A stretch of 64,000 nt of DNA from Marivivens geojensis (GCF_023540835.1 NZ_JALKCU010000001.1:558001-622000); one strand, 5' to 3'; counted from the first letter of the stretch, positions 18,120-27,243 are shown. The notes: generated from the letters alone by a model not told the origin. Numbers and translations: made by a program.

Positions 18120-18331
18120 AGGCCCAGATCGATTTCATTGTCGCGTAAAACAGCAGTTGCGATGAAATGATCAGCATCGCGCACCATTATGCGGCGCGGC
18201 AAAATGCCGAGGCTTCCGTCGAGGACGCTCATATTTACGTCAAACTCGAAGCAGTCTATACCCTCACCGTCTAAGAGCACCTTTGCAAAGGCGATCACAG
18301 TGGGGTCGGTTGTGCGCAAAAGCTCTTTCAT
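18116..18331 (-). CDS. DUF2007 family protein (putative signal-transducing protein)
   Basis: A 71-residue protein, MKELLRTTDPTVIAFAKVLLDGEGI and then RIMVRDADHFIATAVL, matching DUF2007, which resembles half of a P-II/ACT-like fold. Function is unknown. The start at 18331 fits the family; the extra upstream reading frame to 18412 runs into the divergent ispB leader. Its stop overlaps the start of the methyltransferase. It diverges from ispB with a 55-base gap, so the two promoters must share this short space. Confidence 0.85.
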   Translation of the reverse strand: MKELLRTTDPTVIAFAKVLLDGEGIDCFEFDVNMSVLDGSLGILPRRIMVRDADHFIATAVLRDNEIDLGL

Positions 18332-18386
18332 ACCCGAAGACGTAAGGCGGGAAACCGACTTTGCCAATAGCGCCGTGGAGCCTGTG

Positions 18387-19385
18387 ATGAGCCTCGATGT
18401 AACTGCCACCAAACCGCATGAACGTTTGGCAGAGGCGCTGGCGCCTGAAATGGAAGCCGTGAACCTGATGATCCGTGAACGGATGTCGTCGGAGCACGCC
18501 CCCCGTATTCCCGAAGTGACGGCCCACTTGATCGAAGCTGGCGGAAAACGCCTGCGCCCGATGCTGACGCTCGCTGCGGCGAAACTCTGTGGCTACGAGG
18601 GTCCGTATCACATCCATTTGGCGACAACAGTCGAATTTATTCACACAGCGACTTTGCTGCACGATGACGTTGTGGACGAAAGCGATCAGCGTCGCGGGCG
18701 TCCGACAGCGAACTTATTGTGGGATAACCAGTCGTCCGTTCTGGTCGGGGATTACCTGTTCTCTCGCTCGTTCCAGATCATGGTAGAAACGGGATCGATC
18801 CGCGTTTTAGGCATCCTTGCTGACGCATCCGCGACGATTGCCGAGGGCGAAGTTCTTCAGCTCACCGCAGCGCGTGATTTGTCCACGACCGAAGACACTT
18901 ATCTAAAGGTGATCCGTGGCAAAACGGCGGCGCTGTTCTCTGCTGCCACGCAGGTTGGCGCGGTGATCGCTGGTGCGGATGAGAGCGTCGAGAAAGCGCT
19001 CTACGATTATGGCGATACGTTGGGGATTGCCTTCCAAATGGTTGACGATTTGCTCGACTATGGAGGAACTGAAGCAATTGGTAAGAACATCGGCGATGAC
19101 TTTCGCGAACGGAAATTGTCGTTGCCGTTGATCAAAGCGGTTGCGAAATCGGATGCGGAAGAGATTGCGTTCTGGACGCGCACCATCGCGAAGGGCAAGC
19201 AGGCCGAAGGCGACCTGGAGGCCGCACTCGACATTATGCGCAAGCATGGTGCGCTCGATGATACTCGGGATGAGGCATTGCAGTGGGCAGCAAAGGCCAA
19301 GGCGTGTCTGGCTGAGGTGCCTTCACACGACATCCGCGATATGCTGTCCGATATCGCAGACTACGTGGTTGCGCGGATCAGCTAA
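18387..19385 (+). CDS. ispB: Polyprenyl diphosphate synthase (ubiquinone side chain)
   Basis: A 332-residue all-trans polyprenyl diphosphate synthase. Both aspartate-rich motifs are seen: DDVVD at 93-97 (LLHDDVVDES) and DDLLD at 220-224 (QMVDDLLDYGG), with GGKRLRPML upstream. It makes the long isoprenoid tail attached to 4-hydroxybenzoate by UbiA, which is encoded at 34088-35047. Members of this group normally use ubiquinone-10, but chain length cannot be read from sequence by eye. ATG 18387 has GGAG eight bases upstream. The stop overlaps the convergent ispE by eight bases. Confidence 0.95.
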   Translation: MSLDVTATKPHERLAEALAPEMEAVNLMIRERMSSEHAPRIPEVTAHLIEAGGKRLRPMLTLAAAKLCGYEGPYHIHLATTVEFIHTATLLHDDVVDESDQRRGRPTANLLWDNQSSVLVGDYLFSRSFQIMVETGSIRVLGILADASATIAEGEVLQLTAARDLSTTEDTYLKVIRGKTAALFSAATQVGAVIAGADESVEKALYDYGDTLGIAFQMVDDLLDYGGTEAIGKNIGDDFRERKLSLPLIKAVAKSDAEEIAFWTRTIAKGKQAEGDLEAALDIMRKHGALDDTRDEALQWAAKAKACLAEVPSHDIRDMLSDIADYVVARIS

Positions 19386-20238
19386 GAAGCGGGGTGGGGA
19401 CAACCCACCAACTTTGTTCTCGAATTTGGATCATGCGGGCGACCTGACGGGCGGCCCCCATATCCTTAACCACTGCCACGCAAGTTGCACCAGACCCTGA
19501 CATGCCTGCCCAAAGAACGGCACGTTGCTGGCGCATCATGGTGAGCGCTTTCTCAATTTCAGGGGCAAATGTCGCGGCAGGTTTATGAAGATCGTTGCGC
19601 TGCTCATGCAGCCAATCCGTAAACCCATTGAGCGTAACACCAACTGGCAGTTCACCCATCGGCGGGTTTGATTTCTGCGTTAGCCCACGAAATGCTTCGG
19701 GCGTCGGCACTTCTACATTTGGATTTACGAGGACAAGTGCCGCGCGGGGCAGGGCGGTAAAATCGCTCAGCTCTTCACCGATCCCGGCCATGCGACAGGG
19801 TGTCGGTGCGCGTAGGCAAACAGGAACATCTGCACCAAGGGCAAGGACTGCAGGGTCGTCATGCGCCAACGGTTCAACATCCCACAACTCGGCCAAAAGT
19901 TTCAGCGTTGCAGCCGCATCAGACGACCCGCCACCAATACCAGCCGCATGAGGGAGGTTCTTCTCGAGATGGAGGTGCGCACCCATCGTCACGCCGCGCT
20001 CACGGCGGAGGGCTTCTGCAGCTTTCAGAACGAGGTTGCTGCTATCTATGGGCACACCTTCGGCGAAATGGCCTGTTACCGTCAGTCGCATATCGACGGC
20101 GCGGGTGGCCGAGATAACGTCGCCGACCTCGGCAAAAACGACCAAACTATCGAGCAAATGATACCCGTCGTCCCGCTGTCCAGTGACGTGCAGGGTCAGG
20201 TTTATTTTCGCGGGTGCTGTTGTCTTAATTGTCGCCAC
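19378..20238 (-). CDS. ispE: 4-diphosphocytidyl-2-C-methyl-D-erythritol kinase
   Basis: A GHMP kinase of about 286 residues in the MEP isoprenoid pathway. N-terminal APAKINLTLHVTGQRDDGYHLL, the ATP loop LPHAAGIGGGSSDAAATL and the C-terminal WAGMSGSGATCVAVV are the three family motifs. It phosphorylates the 2-hydroxyl of CDP-methylerythritol. GTG 20238 is chosen, which overlaps the upstream TPR gene by 14 bases; ATG 20271 is an alternative. It lies tail to tail with ispB, and both genes serve isoprenoid synthesis. Confidence 0.93.
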   Translation of the reverse strand: MATIKTTAPAKINLTLHVTGQRDDGYHLLDSLVVFAEVGDVISATRAVDMRLTVTGHFAEGVPIDSSNLVLKAAEALRRERGVTMGAHLHLEKNLPHAAGIGGGSSDAAATLKLLAELWDVEPLAHDDPAVLALGADVPVCLRAPTPCRMAGIGEELSDFTALPRAALVLVNPNVEVPTPEAFRGLTQKSNPPMGELPVGVTLNGFTDWLHEQRNDLHKPAATFAPEIEKALTMMRQQRAVLWAGMSGSGATCVAVVKDMGAARQVARMIQIREQSWWVVPTPLLS

Positions 20239-21928
20239 GGGCCACCGAAAATGGGTCTTTGCCTTCCTCAATCATCACTGCATCCAAACCAATCTCTATT
20301 TTTCGGCGGATACGTGTAGCTTCGTCTTCTTCGGGATCAAAGGACAGCGCACGCTGCCACTGGAATTGCGCTTCGAGTTTACGACCCACGACCCAAAGTG
20401 CATCGCCCAAGTGATCGTTCACCACAGGATCGGTGGCTTCTAGTTCGCTCCCTCGTTCGAGGACGGGGACAGCTTCTTCGAAACGTCCAAGCTTGAACAA
20501 GGCCCAGCCAAGGCTGTCGATGATCGCGCCATTGTTGGGTTGTGCTGCAACGGCTTGTTCGATGAGTGATAAGGCCTCGTCGAGTTTCTCGCCACGATCG
20601 ACGAGCGAATAGCCGAGGTAATTCAGCACTGATGGATGACCGGGGCGCAATTCGAGCGCGGCGCGAAAATCACTTTCGGCATCATCCCAGCGGTTCAACC
20701 GTTCCCGCGAAATCCCACGTGCGAAATAGATGAACCACGCGCTGGACGCATCGTCGCCGTAGAGGTCGAGTGCAGTCGTATAGACGCTGTCGGCCTGTTT
20801 GTAGTCCTCAACCCGACGCAAAGAGTCGCCCAAGGTCGCAGCGACGTAGCCAGACTCTGGATAGGTGCGAGCCAATTGCTGCAACACTTCTATGGCGGCG
20901 TCGTTGCGTCCGTCCGCTTCGAGCACAGCCGCGCGGCCGATCTCGGCATCGAGGAACGCAGGGTCTTCGGGTGAGATCATCGCGAAAGTCGCGCTCGACA
21001 GGTCATAGCGTCCCAAAGCGTCGTAGAGTTCCGCCGTGGTCAGGATTGCGTCTGAACGGGTCGGGGCCAGTTCATGTGCAGCCCAAGAATAAGCGAGGGT
21101 GTAGGCCTCGGGCGCTTCGTCTTGGATCGCCACGGCGACTGTCAGGAACACTTCAGCGAGGCCTTCTTTGGGGTTGGTGATCCCGTCGAAAGGCACCGTT
21201 TCGCCAGCGGTGAGACGCGCCAAGAGGCTTTGTATCGCGGTGTCACTGCTCAATAGATCGGCGCGAGATAATAGCGCAATGGCATCATCGGTGCGGCCCA
21301 ACTGTCCCAAGACCTGTCCTTGTGCGATCAATGCGCGGGTGTTTCGCAACATGCTGGTGTTTGCGGGATCGCCGAACAGGTCTTCGGCCCCTTCGAAATC
21401 ACCGACATAGGCCAACGCGAGCGCTTTTTGGTAGGATCCAAACGCGGTTAGCCCTTCAGTTGCGATAATTGCATCGAAACCTTCAATCGCATCGCGCACA
21501 TTTCCTTGGGCCAATGCTCCCCAAGCCTGAACGGCTCCGTCGATCATATCGCTGACGGCCAAGCCCGCCTCAAGGTCCGACTGCACCTTTGCCCAACGGT
21601 CCGCTTTGATATGGTCAAGCATCACGACCATATTGGCGATTTGGCTCACGTTTCCTTGGCTTGTCAGGAGTTGCGCAAACGGCAGCGCTGCTTCGAAATC
21701 ACCAAGCGCCACGAGGGAAGACATGGCGCTATCCGCCATCCCGATATTCGCTGGGTCGATTGCCAATACGCGTTGATAATATTCCGCCGCCTGTTCGAAA
21801 TCGCCTACCGCAAAGGCCCGCTGCGCCGCGAGGTAGGGGCCTGACAAGCTATCTGCCTGAGACGGCAGAGGTGCCAAACCGATATTTGCCACAGTGAGCA
21901 GCATCAGACCGAACGTGCGAATTTTCAC
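20225..21928 (-). CDS. Exported TPR-repeat protein
   Basis: A protein of about 567 residues with a signal peptide (VKIRTFGLMLLTVANIGLAPLPSQA) and many tetratricopeptide repeats, for example GDFEQAAEYYQRVLAIDPAN, DDAESDFRAALELRPGHPSVLNYLGY and GRFEEAVPVLERGSELEATDP. TPRs mediate protein interactions, here likely in the periplasm. No enzyme domain is visible. The start is uncertain: GTG 21928 has AAGGGG nine bases upstream, while ATG 21964 and 21991 are in frame. The end overlaps ispE, so they are cotranscribed, as I recall for related genomes. Confidence 0.85.
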   Translation of the reverse strand: MKIRTFGLMLLTVANIGLAPLPSQADSLSGPYLAAQRAFAVGDFEQAAEYYQRVLAIDPANIGMADSAMSSLVALGDFEAALPFAQLLTSQGNVSQIANMVVMLDHIKADRWAKVQSDLEAGLAVSDMIDGAVQAWGALAQGNVRDAIEGFDAIIATEGLTAFGSYQKALALAYVGDFEGAEDLFGDPANTSMLRNTRALIAQGQVLGQLGRTDDAIALLSRADLLSSDTAIQSLLARLTAGETVPFDGITNPKEGLAEVFLTVAVAIQDEAPEAYTLAYSWAAHELAPTRSDAILTTAELYDALGRYDLSSATFAMISPEDPAFLDAEIGRAAVLEADGRNDAAIEVLQQLARTYPESGYVAATLGDSLRRVEDYKQADSVYTTALDLYGDDASSAWFIYFARGISRERLNRWDDAESDFRAALELRPGHPSVLNYLGYSLVDRGEKLDEALSLIEQAVAAQPNNGAIIDSLGWALFKLGRFEEAVPVLERGSELEATDPVVNDHLGDALWVVGRKLEAQFQWQRALSFDPEEDEATRIRRKIEIGLDAVMIEEGKDPFSVARGDN

Positions 21929-22033
21929 GAAACAGCGCCCCTTGTCCAGAAGTTTCAAAGACATCGTAAAGAAATGGCCCGCCGCCTGCAATCAGACGAC
22001 GGGCCAAATGGGCGTGATCTCGCGGATGTGAGA

Positions 22034-23680
22034 TTACATATTCGGGTAGTTCGGTCCGTCGCCGCCCTGTGGGACGGTCCAGTTGATGTTCTGAGACGGG
22101 TCTTTGATGTCGCAGGTTTTGCAGTGGACACAGTTTTGGAAGTTCACTTGGAACTTCGGACCGTCTTCGCCCTCAAGGACCTCATAGACCCCTGCAGGGC
22201 AATAGCGCTGCGCGGGTTCATCGAACTTTGGCAAGTTGACCGAGATCGGCACCGAGGCGTCTTTGAGCTGAAGGTGGCAAGGCTGCGACTCTTCGTGGTT
22301 AGTAAAGCTGAACGACACGTTGGTCAGGCGGTCAAACGATAGAACGCCATCGGGTTTCGGATAGTCGATCTTCTGGTGCTTCGACGCTTCTTCGGTCGAG
22401 GCTGCGTCGGTTTTGCCGTGGCGCAGAGTGCCAAAGAACGAGAAGCCGAGCGTGTTGGTCCACATGTCCAGACCACCCAGCGCAAGACCACCCAAAAGAC
22501 CGTATTTCGACCACATCGGTTTCACGTTGCGGACCTTCTTGAGGTCGTTGCCGATCACGCCTTCGCGGACGCGAGTGTCGTAGTCAGCCAGCACATCGCC
22601 CGAACGACCCGCTTGGATCGCAGCAAATGCGGATTCCGCCGCCTCGATGCCCGAATGCATCGCGTTGTGGTTACCCTTAATGCGCGGCACGTTGACGAGG
22701 CCTGCCGAACAACCCAGCAGCGCACCACCGGGGAACGCGGTCTGCGGGATCGACTGATAGCCGCCTTCAGAAATCGCACGCGCACCATAAGCTACGCGTT
22801 TGCCGCCTTTGAGCAGTTCGGCCACCATCGGATGGTGCTTGAACCGCTGGAATTCCATGTAGGGGAACAGGTGCGGGTTTTTGTAGTTCAGGTGAACCAC
22901 GAAGCCGACGTAAACTTGGTTGTTGTCGAGGTGGTAGATGAATGAACCACCGCCAGCTTCGGACCCCAGAGGCCAACCCATTGTATGGGTTACGGTGCCC
23001 TCTTTGTGCTTGGCGGGATCGATCTCCCAAATCTCTTTCATGCCGATGCCGAACTTTTGCGGGCAGTGGCCTTTGGATAGGTCGTATTTCGTCATAACCT
23101 CTTTGGAGAGCGAGCCGCGCACACCTTCAGAGAGGAAGACATATTTGCCACGCAGCTCCATCCCCGGCTCGGTGTTCGGGCCATAGGAACCGTCAGCCTC
23201 AAGCCCAAAGACACCGGCAACAACGCCAGCGACTTCGCCGTTTTCGCCGTAGACTAGTTCGGAACAAGACATGCCCGGGAAAATCTCGACGCCCAGTTCT
23301 TCGGCCTGTTCTGCCATCCAGCGACAGACGTTCGCCATCGATACGATGTAGTTGCCGTGGTTGTTCATCAGCGGCGGCATCGCAGCGTTCGGCAGGCGGA
23401 TACCGCCCGCTTCGCCGAGGAAGTAGAAGTTGTCTTCTTTAACTTCTGTTTTGATCGGCGCGCCTTTGGCTTTCCAATCGGGCATCAAGCGATCAAGGCC
23501 AGAGGTGTCCAGAACCGCACCCGACAAGATGTGCGCCCCAACCTCAGAGCCCTTTTCTAGAACGACGACGCTCAGGTCGGCATCCAGTTGTTTCAGACGG
23601 ATCGCAGCCGAAAGCCCAGCAGGGCCGGCACCGACGATCACAACATCATAGTCCATTGCTTCGCGTTCGATGGCGGTCAT
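22034..23680 (-). CDS. Electron transfer flavoprotein-ubiquinone oxidoreductase
   Basis: A 548-residue membrane-associated flavoprotein with one 4Fe-4S cluster that passes electrons from ETF, reduced by acyl-CoA and other dehydrogenases, to ubiquinone. Seen: FAD motif YDVVIVGAGPAGLSAAIRL, the GGYQSIP region and TGNHNAMH-like segment (IKGNHNAMHSGIEAAE), and the C-terminal ferredoxin-like cysteines in RYCPAGVYE and CVHCKTCDIKDP. The start MTAIEREAMDYDVV has AAAAGGAAA upstream; a start at 23722 only extends it. The upstream intergenic region carries a CTGCATTGCGA site also found before mcl1. Confidence 0.96.
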   Translation of the reverse strand: MTAIEREAMDYDVVIVGAGPAGLSAAIRLKQLDADLSVVVLEKGSEVGAHILSGAVLDTSGLDRLMPDWKAKGAPIKTEVKEDNFYFLGEAGGIRLPNAAMPPLMNNHGNYIVSMANVCRWMAEQAEELGVEIFPGMSCSELVYGENGEVAGVVAGVFGLEADGSYGPNTEPGMELRGKYVFLSEGVRGSLSKEVMTKYDLSKGHCPQKFGIGMKEIWEIDPAKHKEGTVTHTMGWPLGSEAGGGSFIYHLDNNQVYVGFVVHLNYKNPHLFPYMEFQRFKHHPMVAELLKGGKRVAYGARAISEGGYQSIPQTAFPGGALLGCSAGLVNVPRIKGNHNAMHSGIEAAESAFAAIQAGRSGDVLADYDTRVREGVIGNDLKKVRNVKPMWSKYGLLGGLALGGLDMWTNTLGFSFFGTLRHGKTDAASTEEASKHQKIDYPKPDGVLSFDRLTNVSFSFTNHEESQPCHLQLKDASVPISVNLPKFDEPAQRYCPAGVYEVLEGEDGPKFQVNFQNCVHCKTCDIKDPSQNINWTVPQGGDGPNYPNM

Positions 23681-24001
23681 GGCATTTCCTTTTGTTCTCA
23701 GCGCGTCGCGCTTGGGTAACATTCTTTCGCAAAAGGACTAAACTAGACGCAACCCTTGGGCAATCACGACACGGCGTTATTTTGCTGCATTGCGACATTT
23801 GGACGGGGTATCGGCGTTAAAATATCGTGGGCGTTTCTCCGTCTTAAGGTAGAGCGCTGCGATATATCGGTCCGTTATCCCCTTAAACGCCTTGGCTTAT
23901 TGATTTCTTGTAGCTTTAATCGATATGCGGGGCTATTGACTTTTGACCTGCCCGATAGGTTATGGGCAAGAGAACACGACAGACGTGCGACGGAGTAAAA
24001 T
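23681..24001. promoter_or_regulatory. Divergent promoter region of ETF-QO and greA
   Basis: A 321-base AT-rich spacer between two divergent genes with no credible reading frame. CTGCATTGCGA lies at 23785-23795, about 105 bases from the ETF-QO start, and matches exactly a sequence upstream of mcl1 (62359-62369). Near greA, TTGACT at 23936-23941 and a second TTGACC at 23943 are plausible -35 elements, with GGTTAT about 17 bases after the first as a possible -10. The promoter calls are weak. Confidence 0.45.
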
Positions 24002-24472
24002 ATGGAAAAGATCCCGCTGACTCGGGCCGGTTTTGACAAGATTGACGCTGAACTCAAACACCTTAAATCGGTGGAACGTCCTGCGATCATTCAGGCCATT
24101 GCTGAAGCGCGTGCGCTGGGCGATCTTTCCGAGAACGCAGAGTATCACTCTGCGAAAGAAAAACAGTCGTTCATCGAGGGCCGTATTAAAGAACTTGAAG
24201 GCGTTCTGTCCCTTGCTGAAGTTATTGATCCGTCGAAACTGTCTGGCACCATCAAATTCGGCGCAACGGTTGAACTGGTCGATGAAGACACCGACGAAGA
24301 GAAGAAATATCAGATCGTTGGTGAATACGAAGCCGATCTCGAGAACGGCAAGCTGAACATCAAGTCCCCGCTCGCGCGTGCTTTGATCGGTAAGGACGAA
24401 GGTGATAGCGTCGAAGTGCGCACACCTGGCGGCGACCGTAGCTACGAAATTCTGTCGGTCCTCTTCGTTTAA
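24002..24472 (+). CDS. greA: Transcription elongation factor GreA
   Basis: A 156-residue protein with the N-terminal antiparallel coiled coil ([37 protein letters not shown]) whose acidic tip enters the RNA polymerase channel and stimulates cleavage of backtracked RNA. The C-terminal FKBP-like domain ([23 protein letters not shown]) is complete. It is of normal length. The following coiled-coil membrane protein starts 19 bases later, so they are probably cotranscribed. Confidence 0.97.
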   Translation: MEKIPLTRAGFDKIDAELKHLKSVERPAIIQAIAEARALGDLSENAEYHSAKEKQSFIEGRIKELEGVLSLAEVIDPSKLSGTIKFGATVELVDEDTDEEKKYQIVGEYEADLENGKLNIKSPLARALIGKDEGDSVEVRTPGGDRSYEILSVLFV

Positions 24473-24491
24473 CGCTGGAAGGCGGCACGCC

Positions 24492-25481
24492 ATGGGCACT
24501 GGTCTAGGCAAAGCTAAAGAAACCCAAGACGAACCTCGCTCTCTGTCGAGTGCGGAGCTTATTGGCTATTCGGTTACGTTCATTTGGCTCGTTGGTGCGG
24601 GCGCATTTTTCTATTTTGCGCCGTCGTCTGGCGATGGGTCAATGGACAGCCTGCGCTTTGTAATGACTCTCGTCGCGCTGTTTTTGCCTGTGGCAGTGAT
24701 TTGGGTCGCCGCCAGCGCTGCACGAACCGCACGTATCTATCGCGAAGAAACGGAACGCCTGCGCAGCTCAATCGATGACATGCGGCAGGCGCTGTTTGCC
24801 GAGCGCGAGGCGAAGTCCAAAGCGATTACGGGACAAGTCGAAGAAAAGCTGGCCGCAATTGCGCAATCTGCGCAGAAGACAGAGACAGTTTTGGCGACGT
24901 TTTCGTCGGCCCGCCAGCAAGGCCGTGTGCAACTGCCCTTGGCCAAGCCCGAACCATCAGACGATCAGCCGAGCCTCGCCTTGGGGACCACAGCCGAAGA
25001 GCTACAGCCGCCGCTTTCGAATGCAATGTTGATCCGAGCAATCAATTTTCCAGAATCGGATCAGGATGCAGATGGGTTTGCTGCCCTTCGTGCCGCACTC
25101 AAGGACCGCCAAGCCCGGCAGTTGGTTCAGGCGAGCCAAGATGTCCTTACGCTCTTGTCCCAAGACGGCATCTACATGGACGACATGCGGCCCGACCGTG
25201 CCCGTCCAGAAATTTGGCGTCGCTTTGCGAAGGGTGAACGCGGGCGTGCAACGGCGGTTCTGGGTGGGATTCGAGATCGGTCCTGTTTGGCTCTGACCTC
25301 GGCTCGAATGCGCGAGGATGCTATTTTCCGCGATGCTGCCCACCATTTCCTACGTCGTTTTGATCAGATGCTCGTGGCCTTCGAACCGCAGGCCACGGAC
25401 GAGGAAATCGCTGCGTTGTCAGAAACCAGAACTGCGCGGGCCTTTATGCTTGTGGGCCGTGTGACTGGCGCGTTTGACTGA
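24492..25481 (+). CDS. Conserved membrane protein with coiled coil, unknown function
   Basis: A 329-residue protein. Two hydrophobic segments near residues 24-45 and 53-77 form a hairpin anchor, then a long charged helical region (YREETERLRSSIDDMRQALFAEREAKSKAITGQVEEKLAAIAQSAQKTE, described by position 82-130) looks like a coiled coil. A C-terminal alpha-helical domain rich in Ala and Arg follows. No catalytic motif was recognised. GGAAGG precedes ATG 24492. It follows greA directly, as I recall for other Rhodobacteraceae. The function is unknown. Confidence 0.8.
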   Translation: MGTGLGKAKETQDEPRSLSSAELIGYSVTFIWLVGAGAFFYFAPSSGDGSMDSLRFVMTLVALFLPVAVIWVAASAARTARIYREETERLRSSIDDMRQALFAEREAKSKAITGQVEEKLAAIAQSAQKTETVLATFSSARQQGRVQLPLAKPEPSDDQPSLALGTTAEELQPPLSNAMLIRAINFPESDQDADGFAALRAALKDRQARQLVQASQDVLTLLSQDGIYMDDMRPDRARPEIWRRFAKGERGRATAVLGGIRDRSCLALTSARMREDAIFRDAAHHFLRRFDQMLVAFEPQATDEEIAALSETRTARAFMLVGRVTGAFD

Positions 25482-25509
25482 TCAATTTCGTGATCGTCGA
25501 GGGGTTGTC

Positions 25510-25547
25510 AAACGTCGAGTTTGAATAAATGATCAAATTCGACGTTT
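25510..25547. promoter_or_regulatory. 15-bp inverted repeat upstream of azlC
   Basis: Arm 25510-25524 (AAACGTCGAGTTTGA) pairs with 25533-25547 with only one G-U position, around an 8-base AT-rich loop. No T tract follows, so an operator or an attenuator is more likely than a terminator. Two further TGATCAA half-sites flank it (25480 region and 25558-25564). It ends 19 bases before the azlC start. Confidence 0.5.
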
Positions 25548-25566
25548 CATATTCTGGTTGATCATT

Positions 25567-26286
25567 ATGCCCTCCTCTTCGCGTGCGTTGGCCTATCGCC
25601 AAGGTTTGACTGGCGGTTTGCCATTCATGTTCGTCGTCGTTCCGTTTGGCCTCTTGTTTGGCGTTGTTGCGATGGATGCAGGGCTGACGCTGACGCAAAC
25701 TATGGGCATGACGATGCTTGTGATCGCGGGGGCCGCCCAGTTCACTGCGTTGCAAATGATGGTTGATAACGCGGGGCTTTGGTTGATCATCGCCGCTGCG
25801 TTGGCGGTAAATCTGCGGATGGCGATGTATTCCGCCGCACTGGTCCCGCATCTGGGCAAGGCCCCGCTGTGGCAGCGCGCGCTGATCGCCTACATGAATT
25901 TTGATCAAACCTATGCGGTTGCCAGCATTGCCTACGAGCAAAATTCAGAGTGGCCCGTTGAACGCAAGGTTACCTTCTTTTTCGGTGTCGCCACTCCCAT
26001 TGTGCCGACTTGGATTGCGGCGACATTAGTTGGGGCGTTGATTGGCAAATCTATTCCCACGGACCTTGGTATCGATTTCATTCTGCCGATCACCTTTATC
26101 GCGCTGGTTGGGCCAATGCTAAGAACGGTGCCGCAGATGATTGCGGCCTCGGTGTCAGTCGCGGTTGGCCTTATACTCTCTGGTTTGCCGTCGGGCATGG
26201 GACTTTTGATTGCTGCGGCCTGCGCCATGGCAGCAGGGGCTGCAGCGGAGATTTGGCAAGAAAAACGGAGCGCGACATGGCAGTAG
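25567..26286 (+). CDS. azlC: AzlC family permease (branched-chain amino acid exporter, large subunit)
   Basis: A 239-residue inner-membrane protein with about seven or eight segments. Family features: GLPFMFVVVPFGLLFG, MLVIAGAAQFTALQMM, AVNLRMAMYSAALVPHLG and FNFDQTYA-like YMNFDQTYAVA. With AzlD it forms a small LIV-E-type exporter that removes excess leucine, isoleucine, valine or analogues. The azlD gene overlaps the last 10 bases. The strong inverted repeat just upstream may be its regulatory site. A TTG start at 25558 is possible. Confidence 0.92.
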   Translation: MPSSSRALAYRQGLTGGLPFMFVVVPFGLLFGVVAMDAGLTLTQTMGMTMLVIAGAAQFTALQMMVDNAGLWLIIAAALAVNLRMAMYSAALVPHLGKAPLWQRALIAYMNFDQTYAVASIAYEQNSEWPVERKVTFFFGVATPIVPTWIAATLVGALIGKSIPTDLGIDFILPITFIALVGPMLRTVPQMIAASVSVAVGLILSGLPSGMGLLIAAACAMAAGAAAEIWQEKRSATWQ

Positions 26287-26612
26287 ATGCAGTGCTGGTT
26301 TGGACGGTCATCGCCATTTTGGCCGTCGGGACATTCCTGATCCGATTTTCATTCTTGGGATTGATCGGGGATCGTCCCTTGCCGCCCATTGTCGTTCGTT
26401 TGTTACGGTTCACGCCAGTGGCTGTGCTGCCCGCACTCGTCGCGCCACAGGTGCTTTGGCCGAATGCGACCAATGGCCAGACCGATCCCGTTCGACTGCT
26501 TGCAGCGTTGACCACGCTGGCGGTAGGGATGATGACGCGTAAGGTTCTTCCTGCGATTGTCGCGGGGAGTGCGGTGCTGATTATCGGATTGCAGCTTAGC
26601 GCAGTGGGCTAA
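26277..26612 (+). CDS. azlD: AzlD family protein (branched-chain amino acid exporter, small subunit)
   Basis: A 111-residue membrane protein with four segments. It carries the AzlD pattern GTFLIRFSFL near the N-terminus and RFTPVAVLPALVAPQV in the middle. It partners AzlC. ATG 26277 lies inside the end of azlC, giving a 10-base overlap that suggests translational coupling. The 3' end overlaps a convergent lipoprotein gene by 17 bases. Confidence 0.9.
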   Translation: MAVDAVLVWTVIAILAVGTFLIRFSFLGLIGDRPLPPIVVRLLRFTPVAVLPALVAPQVLWPNATNGQTDPVRLLAALTTLAVGMMTRKVLPAIVAGSAVLIIGLQLSAVG

Positions 26613-27204
26613 CCTGAATCTGGTAGAGCACCTGCGCGTTGTCGTCGGAATCATCCTCACGCACTTCACGGGTCCGAACGCCGGGCAATTTGCCGAATTG
26701 CGTTTCCAATGTTTCCGGAAAGAACGTGACGCGGATATGTTCAAACCCCGGTAGGGATTTCAAGATGGCCGAGGTCGACCGTGCGCAATTGGCTTTCTGC
26801 ACGGCACCATGTGACATCACAGCCCGAAGCGCACGTTCCGCAACATCGGCAGAGACATCGAGCTCTTGGACGACAGTGTAGAACGTCGCGCGGGAATGGT
26901 ATGAAATGTAGTATTCTTCGATCTGTGGCGTGACACCGATGATGACATCGTTACGTTCAGGGATCGAAGGATGTTTGAACGATCCGGCGGGGTCCCAAAT
27001 GACCCGTTCGGAAGCGTTGACCATGAGGCTCGTATGGGCGCCCCGGCCAGAGCCTACGTTGCGCATGGTCATAAGGGTAAGGCGCGGCGGGCCATCGTGA
27101 TGATAGCGCATGCTGGCGACCTGATTGTCAGGTGCCCAGACGGGTTCGGAGGCGCAGCCAGCCAATGCCAGCGGCGCGCCTATCAAAAATGATCGCCGAT
27201 CCAT
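26596..27204 (-). CDS. Lipoprotein with a possible LRAT/NlpC-P60-like (permuted papain) fold
   Basis: A 202-residue protein. The N-terminus MDRRSFLIGAPLALAGCAS has a twin-arginine-like start and a clear lipobox (LAGC, Cys17), so it should be lipid-anchored. The body contains GRGAHTSLMVNASERVIWDP with H57 at the start of a strand, and ANCARSTSAILKSLPGF with C140 at the start of a helix. His before Cys in this setting resembles circularly permuted NlpC/P60 or LRAT-type proteins, which act as peptidases, amidases or acyltransferases. This assignment is inference from motif shape only. Similar lipoproteins of unknown function occur in related bacteria as I recall. Confidence 0.75.
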   Translation of the reverse strand: MDRRSFLIGAPLALAGCASEPVWAPDNQVASMRYHHDGPPRLTLMTMRNVGSGRGAHTSLMVNASERVIWDPAGSFKHPSIPERNDVIIGVTPQIEEYYISYHSRATFYTVVQELDVSADVAERALRAVMSHGAVQKANCARSTSAILKSLPGFEHIRVTFFPETLETQFGKLPGVRTREVREDDSDDNAQVLYQIQVSPLR

Positions 27205-27243
27205 CAATGCGCGCCCCCAAGCGCGAAATTTGTGACTTGCTGA

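Noticed and set aside
23936-23990. Strong promoter for greA
   Set aside because: TTGACT is convincing but the -10 (GGTTAT) is weak and a second TTGACC overlaps, so I list it only inside the intergenic feature with low confidence.
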